Below, piece by piece: positions 1 to 13,370 of a stretch of 64,000 bases of DNA. Numbering within the stretch: the first letter of the stretch is position 1; the number at the start of each line of letters is the position of its first letter. The DNA is taken from assembly GCA_030549335.1 (NCBI GenBank), contig CM060194.1, positions 36,907,171 through 36,971,170 on the forward strand, in the 5' to 3' direction. The notes below the pieces were generated by a model. The model ran no database searches and had not been told where the DNA came from. It was given only the letters and a program-made list of their open reading frames with translations. The position numbers were made by a program, and so were the translations under genes. Source of the stretch: Pontederia crassipes (Eukaryota; Streptophyta; Magnoliopsida; Commelinales; Pontederiaceae).

Positions 1-1119
1 GAAGGAATGTGAATATAAAGAAAGGTTATTCCTATTTGAAAAAAGAATTAGAATTTAAGTGAGATTAAAAGTATGGTTAAAGAACAAAGAAATGAAAGAA
101 AGTTAAATCCTAATGAGACTACAAAATTGTAATCAGATTATGATTAGGAAATTTTATTTGAGATCCAAATAAAATCTTAATGAATATAGGATTCCCAACA
201 AAAAAGGATTAAGAATTTTACGGTTTAGAAATATTTTAGTCATTTATTATTATTTTAATCCAAAAATTAAGTGAGAAAATATTGTTATATTAAATAATTT
301 TAAAAATTGAAGAAAAGAAGGAAATAAAATGATAAAATAAAATTAAAGTTTGATTAAGAGAAGTTATGAAATATATAAAAAGAAAATTGAGTAGAGATTG
401 ATTTCGATAAGTATGATAATGGAATAATTAGTTACATTTGAATTTAATTAAATCTTAATATTTAAGAGAGGTTGATTAATGATTGGATGGTCATGATTGA
501 TTGAAAAATAGCCCAAAGCATAATATGAGTAAAAAATCATAACTAAGAATTATAAATAAGACCTATAGAATTGCTAGAAATCATTATTAGCCTCCATAAA
601 ATTTTTGCATAAGAGCTCTCTCTTTTTCCTCTGTTTTTCTTACAAATCGATATACCTGAGAGCGCCACTGATATACCACTTCAAAGTTTCGACATAAGAA
701 AATATCATTCAAGTGAGCGATACAAATTTTGAGATAGCATCAAGGGAATCAAGCCGACCTTGCTCGAGTTCACATCATACTCAGTTCGAGTTTCACTTGG
801 CCGAGGTGGAAAAAAGTGAAATTAGGAACACGATCAGTGTTCCAACTAAACTAACGCGGATCATTTTCTGAAAGCAAAAAATCTACTTTTGTTGTGATTG
901 ATTGTTCTTGACAATGCACTGATATGTATTGATTGTGATTATTTTAATTATGTATGTTAATTAATAATTAAGAATCATAATATGCTAATTGATAAGAATT
1001 GATTATGAATTATTTGGCTTATTATTTAATTGACATAAATTGATAGATTGAATTATGGAGATTGATTGTGTATCATCTAATGATGATGTAGAAATTTGTT
1101 TACCATTGAATTGTTAAGT
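1..1119. other. AT-rich intergenic DNA, no gene
   Basis: I see no gene here. A weak TATA-like stretch lies near 370-380 and a pyrimidine-rich stretch near 618-650, which resembles the leader of a decayed LTR, but no LTR ends can be fixed. Confidence 0.4.
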
Positions 1120-1830
1120 TGGTAATTAAAACCTTTATAGTCGGTTGAGACCTTTATGTTTGATGAAGACACTTATAATCGATGAAGATCATTATGGTCG
1201 ATGGAGATCCTTTAAATGAATGGAGACCTTTTTCTGGTCAACGATGACTCATGTGGTTGATTGTTAATGCATAATAGTTAATGTAGTCCCTTGTGGTCAA
1301 TTGAGACCTTTATGATGGATGGAGACCCTTGTGGTCGATTGAGACATTTATGATCGATGGAAGTACTCGTGGTCGATGGAGATCCTTATGATCTATGAAG
1401 ACTTGTTGTGGTTGATGAAGATCATTATGATAGATGAATGTTTTCATAATTGAATTGAATTGTTAATTCAACTCAATTGAATTGTTAATTGAATGACGTT
1501 CTAGTGGTTGATTGATAAGTGATTGTGTCATCGTGATTAACAAATAATTGAAATAGCGCCTTTATGGCTAATAATAATAAATCAAGGTCTTTGCGCCTAA
1601 TATATCAATTGATAATAGCATCATATATGGTTGAAGTTAATTGAAAGATAAAAGTTAATGCAGTCACGATGGTTGAAGCATTCCTTATGGTTGAAGTATA
1701 ATGCAACATGTATTATTGAAACAACATTTATGATTAAAGTAAAGTGCGACCTATATGGTTGAAAAAACCATTGCGATTGAAGCAGCACTTGTGATTAAAG
1801 TAGTATTTACAGTTGAAGTATATGAAAATA
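1120..1830. repeat. degenerate short tandem repeat field
   Basis: A unit of roughly 20-25 bases resembling GGTCGATGGAGACCTTTATG recurs many times between about 1,120 and 1,450. A drifted version built on GGTTGAAGYA continues at about 1,660-1,830. The copies are strongly diverged. Such arrays are common inside long plant LTRs, so this may be the inside of an old LTR. No coding potential is visible. Confidence 0.55.
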
Positions 1831-2178
1831 TATTGATTCGTAAACTAATTGATTTGCAGGTTGATGTTAAAGTGGATGGAAATTATTATGGATAATCGGT
1901 TGAAGAATAAGAATGAATAATTGATTGAAAAGAATAATTGAATTGCAACATTCATGATTCATGTATGATAAAAATCATTGAATTACAACTTATATAGTTG
2001 AAGTTAAAGTACATAATGATTTATTGATAAGATTATTTATTACAGTCTACATGGTTGATATTAAAGTCTATTGAATTGATTTTATTGCAATTGATCCTTA
2101 TAGCCGATGGATAATGCATATTGATAATTGAAGTTCTTTGATATAATGGTATTGATATTGCTTATCATTATGCATGTG

Positions 2179-2211
<33 letters not shown>
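2179..2211. repeat. (ATT)n microsatellite
   Basis: An uninterrupted run of eleven ATT units, directly visible in the sequence. Confidence 0.95.
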
Positions 2212-3848
2212 GATATGGTTCATATAGTTATAGGTGACTCTACATAATGAGTTTTGCTTCTGTACTTAGATCCATGCATGATAAAATGATGGCGATAGCG
2301 AGATAATTGGTGGGTCCTTCGATGGTTGACATGCACATTGAATATGAACGTTGATAGAGTCTCCTCTGGTATAGTTGTAGGCCCATGAACTCACAGGCTA
2401 TTGAATGATATATAATGCTTTCGTGATTGTAATAGAATATTGTAATTAAGTATTCCATTGAGGTAAGTCAGTATGTTGATTAGTCAAAGTTAAGAAAATA
2501 TAACAATGTCATTGTGATAGCCTTTTGGGCAGACAAAGGAAAAAAATCTCGAAATGTTCTAAAACATATTCCATCATAATGAAAATATATGCTCATATAT
2601 ATAGATAACCATTGTGAAAAACAATATGCACTTACTTGGAAACAAAATGATATGCTTTGGCATGACTTCCTAAAAGTGCTTTCTTCCTTACTCCATGATA
2701 AGCTTCAAACTCTTCCTTGTGGGAGTAGGAAACCTAATATAAAAACATGCTTACCCTTTTATATTTTGAAGGAGGTGGACTTATGACAAAATGTGAGCGG
2801 AAGAAGATTTATCTCATTGGTTAGTTGACCCCTTAATGCCTAAATGAATTTCCTATTGGGTATTATATAGATAGTGATTTTTTCCTTAATCAACACTTAT
2901 ATTATGATTAATTGTGCATATAAATTTTTGTTGGAAAATAACCTACATAATTAATTAGTCATGCTTAGTATGTGATACACTATGACTTAACAATATTAAC
3001 TACTCGTTGCCTTATGTGTTATTGATAATTAAGAAAAAAGTTCAACATATTTATGTTCTACAAAATAACTCAATAGTAAATATAAAATTTTTTATATTAA
3101 AATGTTGAAAGTATCTCTTTCTTATAATACTATTTTTTAACTTTCTACCATCTTCATAGGCAAAATATTTAATGTAATTAAGCTAAAAAAGCATTATGAT
3201 TTCGTAACATATTAAGTCATATTGATATTCATTATCTTATTGTTCGAACACCACCAACACGTTTTTCTTGAATTGAAAGTAATTAATGATGTCCAAGACG
3301 GTCCCTTACGTAATGAATAAATGATTCTCTTGAATGTTGTTATGTCATATAGTGATTTTCTACTAGGTTTTCATTTTGATGATAGTGAAAGTATTTGAAA
3401 ATGATGTTTCAATATTTGTGTTTGGCACTATTATTTTGAACTTGATGTAGCCATTTCGGATTGGCTTCTTTGAATATTAATGAAATAGAATCAGCCTTTT
3501 GAAATTTATTTTGAATGTGAGTACATTTTATGAATTTTATAATATGAAATATGTAATTAACATTATTTTAATAATTCAGTAAATTAAGCTTTTTCTTAAA
3601 ATAAATTATGATAAAAACATGCATATTTTGTGTCGTAATATTTTTTACATAGTTTTTATACAAATTTTCCATAAAATGTATGCGTCCAAATTGAAAATAA
3701 TAATAAAGTTAAAAAATAATAACTTTAAATATTGTGAACAAAATGTAATGAGTATTTTTTTGTCACAACTTTTTCTAAGATTTTTGCCAACAACCAAAGA
3801 CAAATTCATTTTGCAACCACAATAATTCTATTTTGCAACTATGTGTAT
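2212..3848. other. intergenic, no gene recognised
   Basis: AT-rich sequence with only short chance reading frames. No family motif, RNA gene or clear repeat end was seen. Confidence 0.5.
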
Positions 3849-6106
3849 TGTAACTTCCTGGTGTTAAACAAATTATAAATATGTCAAAAAAGGAGGGGCT
3901 GTTTGGTCTTTGTGCATAACTGAAAAAAAGTAAAAAAAATGACGTGTATAAAAAAAGAAGTATTATCTTCTTGTTCCCCGCCTCCGAGTGCTACAGTGTT
4001 GCACGAGGGTTTCAGACGCCACCACTTTCTGCGCTTGGTTCTTCGGCATCCGGCCACTATTTTTCATGTGTGAGGTTAGGTGAGATGAATATTTTGACAT
4101 GAGTTAGGTGAAAATCGGTCCACCGTAAACGACACAGTAAATGTCGAACACGAGAAAAGGGGGAAGTTCGTCAATGACGTTTCTCGGCTCTGATCGTGTC
4201 AATCCTTTCACCAGTGAGTTGAACATCATATTAAGGTTGTTTAGGATCATTTTGAGGGGTTTTAAACGTGTTCTTGCTCCTAGTCATATAGGTGGCCGAG
4301 TTAAACTTTTCTGGCGACATTTTTACGACGAGCCGACGGGGAGCTCTGGCCGAGCTCGTCACAACATTTTGGTAGGTGCTCACAAGAGGGAGAAATGTAT
4401 TAGGTTGTTGTTCGTATGAAAATTAATCACAAATTACTTGTAGGTTTGTTGATTTTGGTTTCTGACAATCCTTCGACGTTTCCAACAATTCGTCCTCAGA
4501 TTTTGTCGATAAGGGAAAGGAAAATGTGCATATTATATTTGATTTCAGTTATAAGAATTAGTTAGAGTGTCTACCGTTGGGGGGTTGAGTAGGGTGCTAT
4601 TAGTTGGCGATTTCGTTTCCCTTATTAGTAATCATACTAAAAGCTCATAGTGTTGATCATTTATCAAATTAGTTATATGGGTGTTATAATGCATTACTTA
4701 TGAACTTAGGTAAAAGATTTATAAATTATAACTCTATGTACCAAGATGTCATTAAAAAGGATTGTTATAAAGTGATTAATGAACTAAAGGATAAATGATG
4801 CCTAGAAGTGATAAATGTTTTAAATTATAAGATTATGTTCCTAAATAAAATTTAAATGGATGTAATAGGTTTTTCTCTCTTTTGATTGGATTCAGACGGA
4901 AGATAGTAGAGACCTGACATAATCCAAGGTGAGTGGGATTATGCATAAAGATATTGACGATGGCTTTGGGGCAATTCATGTTTCTTTTCCATGCTGATAT
5001 TGAGTGGATTTTATTGGCTTGATATGCGTAAAGTTTTGAATGTATGAATGTTTTCATATGCCCTGATGCTCGATATGTTGCCTTGTTAAATGATGAATTC
5101 TCTATGATATGAATTATGATGTTGGCTTTATGTATGAGTTTATTGGATCATATTGCATTCATGTATCACATGTAAACAGAAAGATTTTTGCATGTCCTAC
5201 CTCGGATGCTCGAGATGACCATTTGGGAGGAGGAGGAGAGGGGAGGGGGGGGGGGGGGGGGGTTAATGCTCTTGGCATGAAATACCTGAAGGGGAGATAG
5301 TAGCATTTAACTCTTGGCATGAAATAGGGCCTAAGGAGCTAGTATGTCGCATGACCCCATAGATTATGACCGTGCAAGATGGTGGAGCATGAAAATAACC
5401 TTTCTCGCATGCATGATATACATATGCACCATTTCTGTTCGAGTTTCGTTGACTCACGAAAAGAAAATATTTGATTTCTGAGTTTTTAAGATTTATGAAT
5501 TTCCATTACTCATTGAGCTTATTGATGCTCACCTTTCACATTTAAATTTTTTGCAGGTAATGAATGAAAGTCTTATTTGCTTGACGTGAACTAAGAAATG
5601 TAAGGGGGCTAGGAATTGAGCATGTGTGAGAGTCGTGATCGTGATTTTTGGTTACTTTTTGTATTTCATTAGCTTCTTATACGAACTATTAACCGGAAGA
5701 ATGTTATGAATGTTTTGGAGTTGTTGGATTAGTAGTGTAGAATGATGACAGTCATGATATATGATTTACGAGCATCTGACTCATAATTTTGATTTGAGAG
5801 TGAGCTTGTGACTCGCTAATTTGGGCTTGAGTCTCACCTTTTTTTAGTTTTACTATAAATGGTCAGAAATGTTCTTATAATTGTCTGTAATGGTTAAAAT
5901 TTTGAAATTGAAATGCTTGTGATGAATCATATGAAATGTTGTATATGATGTATGGATGAATTTACATATACGTCATGCCGAAAATTTTAAAAAATTTTAA
6001 ACAGTTTATTTGGAACGCTGACTTTTTTCGTTGACGATTTAAATTAGAATTTAAGAGTTTGGTTTTACGGATTTACCCCCTTGTGGTGGAGGAGTTGGGT
6101 GTCACA
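3849..6106 (+). mobile_element. gypsy-type 5' LTR (fossil)
   Basis: The right end is well marked: it finishes TGTCACA at 6,106 and is followed at once by a primer-binding-like sequence. The left end is less sure. TGTAACTTCC at 3,849 fits the TGTAA start shared by other LTRs in this window and places a TATA-like GTATAAAA at about 3,944, close to the left end as in those LTRs. An alternative left end is TGTGATACAC at 2,981. The body holds a purine tract and an 18-G run. The internal retroelement region downstream is not recognisable, so the element is an old broken copy. Confidence 0.55.
5245..5262 (+). repeat. 18-base G homopolymer
   Basis: A run of 18 G preceded by purine-rich GGAGGAGGAGAGGGGA. 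It lies inside the LTR. Such a run is prone to length change and to assembly error, and could form a G-quadruplex. Confidence 0.9.
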
Positions 6107-6108
6107 AG

Positions 6109-6124
6109 TTATGATATCAAAGCC
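6109..6124 (+). promoter_or_regulatory. primer-binding-site-like sequence
   Basis: TATGATATCAAAGCC lies just after the LTR end. It resembles the TGGTATCAGAGCC sequence matching the 3' end of initiator methionine tRNA, which many plant retroelements use to prime reverse transcription. It differs at a few positions, as expected for an old copy. Confidence 0.55.
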
Positions 6125-7000
6125 ATTCACGGAGTGTGGGCAGTGATGGGTAGTTGCATATTATATTTGTTCATGTATTATTGCATATGAATTTATCATG
6201 AAATTGCACTGTGAAAATTATGTTATGTGCATATATATGAAGTAGGACATAAATGCCAATATGCAGTTATGTTGAATTATTTTATGTTATGCTATAATGT
6301 AGTTGTTAGTAAATAAACTTAATGGACCGTTGATATGAATGAAATTATTTGTTAAATGCTTAAAGAAATCATTATTCTAGAAGGTATGATGTATATATGT
6401 ACTATTGCAATGAGTAATGATTTTTGGTGATTAGATTTTATGTGATATGCTAAGGAAGTTTGTGGTATTCAGTGCAGTATGGCGTCTGTGACCTGCCAGA
6501 GAGGTCATGTTGGAGTGGACGGTTCAAAAAGATCTGGGATCGTACTTGTCTCCCGTGGGCAGAGGGAGGAGGAGAGCGACGCCCCTCCCCCTACACGTAG
6601 AGGGGGAGGTTCGATCGCACAGAGGGGGAAGGCAGCCCTCCCCTCCTCTATGCATCTCTTTGCATCGGAGAGAATTGGTAGCCGACGGTCGAAGGGAGAG
6701 GGAGGGGGAGCGACCCTCTTATTTATTTTTAATATTTCATATATTATTTTTAAAAAAATTATAATGCCATGTCAATCGAATGTTTAGTAAATTGGGTATT
6801 CTCGATCTAAAGGGCATTCTATGAAACAAATTATAAGATAGATGACATTCGTGTTACAAATTAAAGTTGGAGGGTATCGGTGACCAAATGTTAGAGTTGG
6901 AAGGCATTTGACATAATTTACTCCTAGAATGATGCATAAATAAATGACAGTTTGATCTAGTTAGACATTCTCATTATTTTTTCCATTACATATACTATCA
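6125..7000. other. intergenic with a GC-rich patch and MITE-like flank
   Basis: Between about 6,480 and 6,715 there is a GC-rich purine-biased patch unlike its surroundings. It is followed by AT-rich DNA and, at about 6,800-6,910, by sequence containing GGGTATCGGTGACC that looks like one arm of a MITE. Overlapping frames across the patch show no known domain. I do not call a gene. Confidence 0.35.
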
Positions 7001-8930
7001 TATCATACGAGGCACTTGAAGTACCTCTTACTACAAAAGTGAAAGTTGGCGCATGCATGATTATTATGATTGAAATCGAGTCACAAAATCTTGAAAATTG
7101 TTATCCATAGCTCAAATGCCAAAGAGTGATAAACATGATAGTGGGAACATCATTAGGACTAATCAACAAACATGACATCCTTTAATGATTTGTTACATGG
7201 TTCGAAATGAAGGATCACCCCTTTCTTATAAAGGGGTCATGTGCTTCGATGTCATGGTTGTTTAACCCGGGTCATCTAATTTAATTGGATTTAATAGGCA
7301 AAGCATCATGTTTGTCCATCCTCGATCATCACCAATCACGGCTCTTGAATCCATGCAATTTGGAAACACCCATTAATGGCTTTCCATGATTATGGTCTCC
7401 ATGATTTTGAGGATTGTAATTCTCATATTTTGGTGATCTCACGTTCATTTTGTGGTGATCATCGTCTACTAACATCTCCCACTTAACCAATGTGGCCAAG
7501 ATTTCCAGTAGTTCCACTCTTCATACAGTACCAACTAGAGATGTTATTATGAAGTTCATTAACTATGAATACTCATTCTTGACTCAATTATTTGCGAGTT
7601 CCATCAAATCAACATGTTTGATTGATATTCTAGTTGGAATATTTTTTGTGAGAGAATCAACTAACATGTCTTTCATAGGCACATAGATGTCATGGTAACT
7701 TCTTTTGACTAACAATTGTTGCTCTACCATCTATCAAATTTATTGCGACTTGATTATCATAGTACATTGCTAGTATAAATTAAGCCTAAGTTCCACAAGA
7801 AAACATTTAAGCTATACACAGTGGGTAACTGCCATACTACTGACAATATACTCATATTCCTATGTATGTCTCACACATCCTTGTTTCTTGCTATCCCAAG
7901 AAACAGTTGCACCATATAATATGAACAAAGTGACTCGATATAAATTTTCGATCATCAATGCCGTCACTGAATTATGCATCTATATAGCCTACGAGTTCTA
8001 ATGAATTCTCTTGATATGGCAATCTTAATGTACCATGCTTTTCAGACTGAGTCCTTTTTATGATTTTCAAGTACTACTTCGATAGCTATTAATTAGACTT
8101 ATCGGGCAAGCTAAATTGGACCTTGTACATAGCATTGCATATATCAAACTACCCACCGCCTATATATAGAGCTCCTCTAAGAGTTCCTGCCTTGCGTTGG
8201 GATACTAACTTTTACTCAATCTTTTTTTAATCACAAGTGTGTTGAGTGCATTTTTTTCATTTTGAACATTCTCACTATCTTACTGATATACTATTTTTGT
8301 CTTAAGCTCAATGTCACTGAGTTTTTGGCTTGAATAATCTAAATTCTTAGAACACAAAATGCATCTTCCATGTCTTTCATTTTAAACTATTTGCTTAACT
8401 TATTTCTAATTTTATTGAGCATCGTGACATAATTTTCGATGAACAATATAACATCAATGTATAGTGATAATATCATAAAATTGCTCTCAATCTTCTTGAC
8501 GTACACAAGTGATTCAATTTATTTATTCTGAAACCAAATCGAACTATCGACGTATGGAACTTAAGGTACCATTGCCTCGACGATTGTTTTATCTCATATA
8601 AAGAATTTTTCAACTTATACACCTTATTCTAGACCTTTAATATCAAAACATTTAGATTGTCACATATATACGTCCTCTGATAACTCTCCATACAAAATAG
8701 TTGTCTTGACATCCATTTGAAATAATTTTAAATCCATATATGCTACTACCGCAAAGATCATTCTGATTGACACAAAATGAGTCATAGGAGAATAAGTTTT
8801 ATGAAAGTCTATTATCCATTTTACTAAGTATAATTCTAAACAACTAATCTTATTTTGTGTCTCTCAAGAGAACCATTAGCCCAATACTTTATCTTGATAT
8901 CTATTTTCACCTTGTGAATTACTTATATGC
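7001..8930 (-). mobile_element. Ty1-copia pol remnant, RT and RNase H (fossil)
   Basis: On the minus strand, fragments recall copia reverse transcriptase (the QMDVKT and KVYKLKNSLYEIKQ segments at about 8,550-8,730). They are followed by RNase H-like pieces resembling a copia C-terminus (AMYYDNQVAINL at about 7,740-7,770). The order RT then RNase H is right for Ty1-copia. The copy is badly broken, with many lesions, and no LTR was identified on either side. The part below about 7,480 is only assumed to be element tail. Confidence 0.6.
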
Positions 8931-9617
8931 TAGAAAATCAAATTTACTAATTATAACTTTTTCTCTTTTGACTTCAAATTTGCTTATAATATTTGATTTT
9001 TTTTCTTCTCCATGTCAATTATTACATCCAACTTATAAATCATAATCACTGTAATACCCCAAATTTTTCATTAAGAGTAATTTGGATTTTTTTTATCCAA
9101 ACCCTCATAACCTCCTCTATATAAAGCCCTCTATTCCTATTGTTTACCTCTTTTCTCCACATCTTAACGGCTAGGGCTTGAGGAAGGAGAAAGAGAAGAA
9201 TAGAGAGAAAAAAGAAGAGGAAGAAAGATGAGAATGATCTAAAAGAAAGATATGTAAAGGGAATCCAAACTCATCTCTCATCTCTCAATAATTTTCATAA
9301 TTGAATTGAGAGTTTGATGACTCATAGTTCTCAGATTGGATTGTGATGAGGACTATTTTTTATTAAAATTAGTAGATTCATGCCATGAATAAGAATTTCA
9401 ATTAGATCTTTTATAAGGTTAGTGTTCATATTGTTCATGATTTATGGATGAACTATAAATATTAGAGATTTATGAATTATTAGGTTTTCTATTATTTTTT
9501 TATCCTAGAATGCCTAAGAAACATATATGTATTGATTCATAATGTTGTATGTTGATTTCCCTAATTTTTGGATAAAAAATCGTGTAAAATTGGACTAGGC
9601 AGCGGAACTTTAGAGTT

Positions 9618-9824
9618 CTGTCATGGCCGTAACACACTGTCACGCTCGTGACAAAGCAGCTGGAGAAGAGCAAAAAATCGGCTTCTGTCACGCCCGTGAT
9701 AATTCATGTCGCAGTCGTGATAAGGCCACAGCACGGTCATGACCGCCTCATGGCATGACCGTGACAGAATGATGAATTTTGGGGTTCTGTCACGACCGTG
9801 ACCATCTATTTCATGGTCGTGACC
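9618..9824. repeat. cluster of TCACG-N-CGTGA-like palindromes
   Basis: About ten occurrences of TGTCACG or CGTGACA half-sites lie in some 200 bases. Several are joined into the palindrome GTCACGACCGTGAC or its variants (GTCATGGCCGTAAC, GTCATGACCGCC). They lie in the long post-TATA part of the LTR. Confidence 0.75.
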
Positions 9825-10149
9825 GATGCAGTAACCATATATACTATATTAAATATTATTTTCAAGGTATTGATAATATGTATTGATACTTGATGATTGT
9901 ATAAAAACCTAGATACACGTAAATGTACCCCCACATAACTAGGTTAAAATATGAAGATTGAGCGACGTAAATATTTATTATTTGCAATGCATAATGAACT
10001 TAGTTGTGGATGATGTTATATGTTGACCCTTTATTAGATATTTGCTCGAAATTATCATCACACACATCGACAACAGTGTGTCATTTTAATGTCGCCCTCG
10101 GACGAGAGTTCAGAATGATCATTGCATACATCGATAACGGTGTATGCAT

Positions 10150-10845
10150 GCTGAATAATGTTTTCAGAACAAGACCGATGACCGGATCGGACTCCTTACC
10201 GGGTCACGATTAGACAGGTCTGATCGGATTCGACCGAATTGAACTAGATTTTATTAAAATAATAGTATTTAATAATTATAAAGACATAATATAAATTACA
10301 TGATATAGTATATGAATATTGTATTAATAACTTATTAATAATATTAAAAAATAATATAACATATTTTTTATTTATTAAAAGTTTTAATAATGATTAACAT
10401 ATAATCATAAATGGATTATTATTAATTTGATATCTATTATTTATTAATGATAGATGCTATATTAATAAATTTTATGTTAAATTATTCTTATTTCTTTAAC
10501 ACTTTCCTTTTTATTTCCTTTATTTATGTTCTTTGATAATTTTCATTTTAATGTTATTCAAATTTAAATACTTACCTTTTTATTTCAATTCCTATTTAAT
10601 TTTATACATGTCATATTCCCTTCTTTTTTACCTTTCTTATATTCTTTTTTTTTTTTCCTTTTTTAACTTTCCTATTTTAACCATTTTTAAATTTTATTTT
10701 TCAAAATTTGAGAGAACAGGTTCAATGAGTCTGGTTCAACCGCTTTTTCCTGATTCAATGTAAAAAAATGATTTTGTTATTAAACTGATCCGAATTTCTA
10801 GCCAGTTTGCAGTTGAACCGATCGGTTCAGTCCGATTTTGATAAC
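10150..10845. mobile_element. hAT-like non-autonomous element
   Basis: The two ends share ATGTTWTCARAA in inverted orientation. Each is followed by subterminal CGGAC/CCGATCGG-rich sequence typical of plant hAT MITEs, around a very AT-rich core. No convincing 8-bp target duplication was found, so the exact ends are uncertain. Confidence 0.45.
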
Positions 10846-11640
10846 ATTTATTCTGATGTCACCTTCATGTGTTACGGAGGAGCATTGTCTCCGCGATTTA
10901 ACAAGCCTATTGAGAGGGCAATGACATAAATCCTAACTATCAGAAGATATAACATCATGGAAAGGGCGATGTAATAGAATGATGTCTCGCGATAGTGAAA
11001 GTCCAAAGGATTATAAAGCAACCTTGAGAAAAGTTACGGAGGCAATGATTATGATAAGTGTACAACACTTATATGCCAATGAATGTATGATTGTATGAAT
11101 GTCCATACTATAAGTATGATGATGATTATATGTCTTCAATGCTATAGTTTATAATGCATGATGATAGATTATTATTGATGATTAACATGCGGATTTCATG
11201 TATAGAGCATGACATGCATATTATTACTTCGTTTATATAAAAATGATGCATATCATATAGTACCCTGTTTAGGATCATCACGTTGCATAGCTTGACCTTT
11301 ACATATTCTAATATGGAAAACTCTACACCTTGGATGCAGATGCATAGTGATTTAGATGGATGACAGCTCAACTCATGACGACAAAGATTGCACACTTATC
11401 TAGGAGTCATGAGTCATATATTTTAGAGTACTCTAATTATATTTTTAAAAGAGATGTTTTGGCTATGTCTTTTTAATGTTTTAAATTGGTATTAGTAATG
11501 AGGTTTAGATATATTCTCAATTCTATAACATTGCTTTTGATATTTTTATAATTTTTTTCGCATTTAATGAAAGATTTTTTTATCTTACTTTATGGATTTA
11601 TGCTTTCGCTATAATAGGTGAAAATCATATTTTTTTTATT

Positions 11641-13235
11641 ATGTTTATGTAATGACAAAGAGGCTAACACTGTCAAGTGATCCAATTGTCTTTGACAATT
11701 TGAAGGTGAAATTTGGATTCATTTTACTTCTTGAATCCAAAAATAAATCAAGCTAAACAAAAACAATGGCACGATTGATTTCTCTACAAAAGTAATGAAA
11801 GATGAATTCGAGTTCACTAAAAGAATATGGCAACCATCAACTAAACAATCGATATTTATTCTTATCAAATATATCTTAGTTATTACTTCTTCTATGTACA
11901 TTCACTATTTTATTGATGTGCTCATTGACATTATGTAAGTAGTTGGATAGCATTACTGTATCCAAAAGGTTGCCACTATAACATAAATGAGATTAACTCA
12001 TTGTTACTTTAGGAAATTAACCTTCGATTTAAGATTTAACTAGAGCCAATCGAAGAATGAGAGAACACGCTATGAAGGTGAGGGCTGACTAATGGGAAGA
12101 GAATGAGCTTTGAGATGGATAGTCATTAGGAGAGGGTAGGGACGACTAGTGACCAAAGCTAGCTAGGACAAGGTCAATGCCTCTTAATAAGTTTGAGGGC
12201 ATACACATCTAGTGAGAGTGAATATAACCAAATGTTGGGTGAAGATGAGCATAATAGATAGTTTGGTTTGGGATGAAAGAAGGTGAATCGATGAAAAGGG
12301 AACAATTTTTTTTTTAAAGAAAAGTACTTCATTCACGTAAGCAACATAGGAAGATTGTCCTGGTACAATGATGAAAGGAGAACATACAAGAATGAATATC
12401 TCCTATTTATTTGAATTTAAACTAAAGGGAATGAAGAAAAAAAAGTCGATCATTTTTTTCGTTCTCTTCAATATTTTATTTTTCGTTCACCCCAAATCAC
12501 GATGGAAAGAAGAAAAAAATATATTTAACATGAGTTTCCATTTTTAATCATATAAATTAAATATATAAATATATATATAAAAAATGGCCCAACTAAAATT
12601 ATCACTTTAACATTCATTCTCTTTCTTTATATTTAACAATATCAACCAAATAAGAATAAGTATTTAACTTAATTTTCCTACATTCTCTTTCTTTCTTTTT
12701 TTTCCCATTTTTTTCTTTCTTTTCTCTTATGACTTTGAACCAAACAGACTTAATGGAAAAAGTTTGGAAGATGAGCATAAAAGGAGAAAACTTTGAGTTA
12801 GTGATAAAAGGACACGACAAACGAAATTATTTTCCGCGGCTCAGTGGCAAAGGAGAAAAATAACATACTTTTCATAAGTAATGATGTGGCAGATAGAGAA
12901 ATTTGCCTGTAGGATAGTCATGCATATAAAGATAATGGAAAACTAACTAAAACAAGTAAATATAGTCATGCTTGAATTTTTTTCGAAAATTGGACGAACA
13001 TTTGATATCAAGAATTTTTTTTATAATCGTTATGAAAAATTCAAGTAAAATTGAATGACAGTTAAAGAAAACTTGGTTAATATCCTCACAATTGAGAGAA
13101 AGAGGCAGAGACTTCTCATTGTTTTATTTATTTATTTTTAACTCAAATATATCAACATAACAAAATTGTGATTATTAATTAAAATATAATTAACAAATTT
13201 TAATTATATGATGATATTTAGACAATTAACATATT
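11641..13235. other. intergenic, no gene recognised
   Basis: AT-rich sequence with poly-T and poly-A tracts. No domain, RNA gene or clear transposon end was seen. It forms the distal upstream region of RPS26. Confidence 0.5.
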
Positions 13236-13370
13236 GTAGGGTTTATTCATGATGCAGCGGCCCAAGCCCACTGCCGCTAATCCAACGATTAAATATTCAC
13301 CGAAAAGAACTACCACGATCAAACGAACGGTGCAGATGTCCCGAGAGTCGCTTCTCATCGTATAAAAGTT
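13236..13370 (+). promoter_or_regulatory. RPS26 promoter: telo-box, site II pair, TATA
   Basis: GTAGGGTTTA at 13,236 is the reverse of the plant telo-box AAACCCTA. Adjacent GGCCCA (13,259-13,264) and AGCCCA (13,265-13,270) read TGGGCY on the minus strand, which is the site II element. A TATA motif, TATAAAAG, lies at 13,361. Telo-box plus site II pairs are known in plant ribosomal protein promoters, where they couple expression to cell growth and division. The 5' leader is GC-rich, in contrast with the AT-rich flank. Confidence 0.75.

Larger units (their letters stand above)
9050..11640 (+). mobile_element. gypsy-type LTR with a MITE inside (fossil, right end unclear)
   Basis: TGTAATACCCC at 9,050 is a typical gypsy LTR start. 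A TATA-like CTATATAAAGCC follows near 9,117, then a pyrimidine-rich leader and a purine-rich stretch. The body carries a cluster of CACGACCGTG-type palindromes (9,618-9,824) and is interrupted by a hAT-like MITE at about 10,150-10,845. The right end was not found, so the stated end is approximate. The copy is old. Confidence 0.45.

Noticed and set aside
1120-1830. A CRISPR-like repeat-spacer array
   Set aside because: The units are diverged and adjoining without constant spacers, and the DNA is plant nuclear. It is a worn minisatellite.
4141-4419. A 92-residue frame
   Set aside because: It lies in the transcribed part of a gypsy LTR and has no domain.
6479-6787. Two overlapping frames of 102 and 85 residues
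   Set aside because: They come from the GC-rich patch only; no homology, no promoter and no splice support could be seen.
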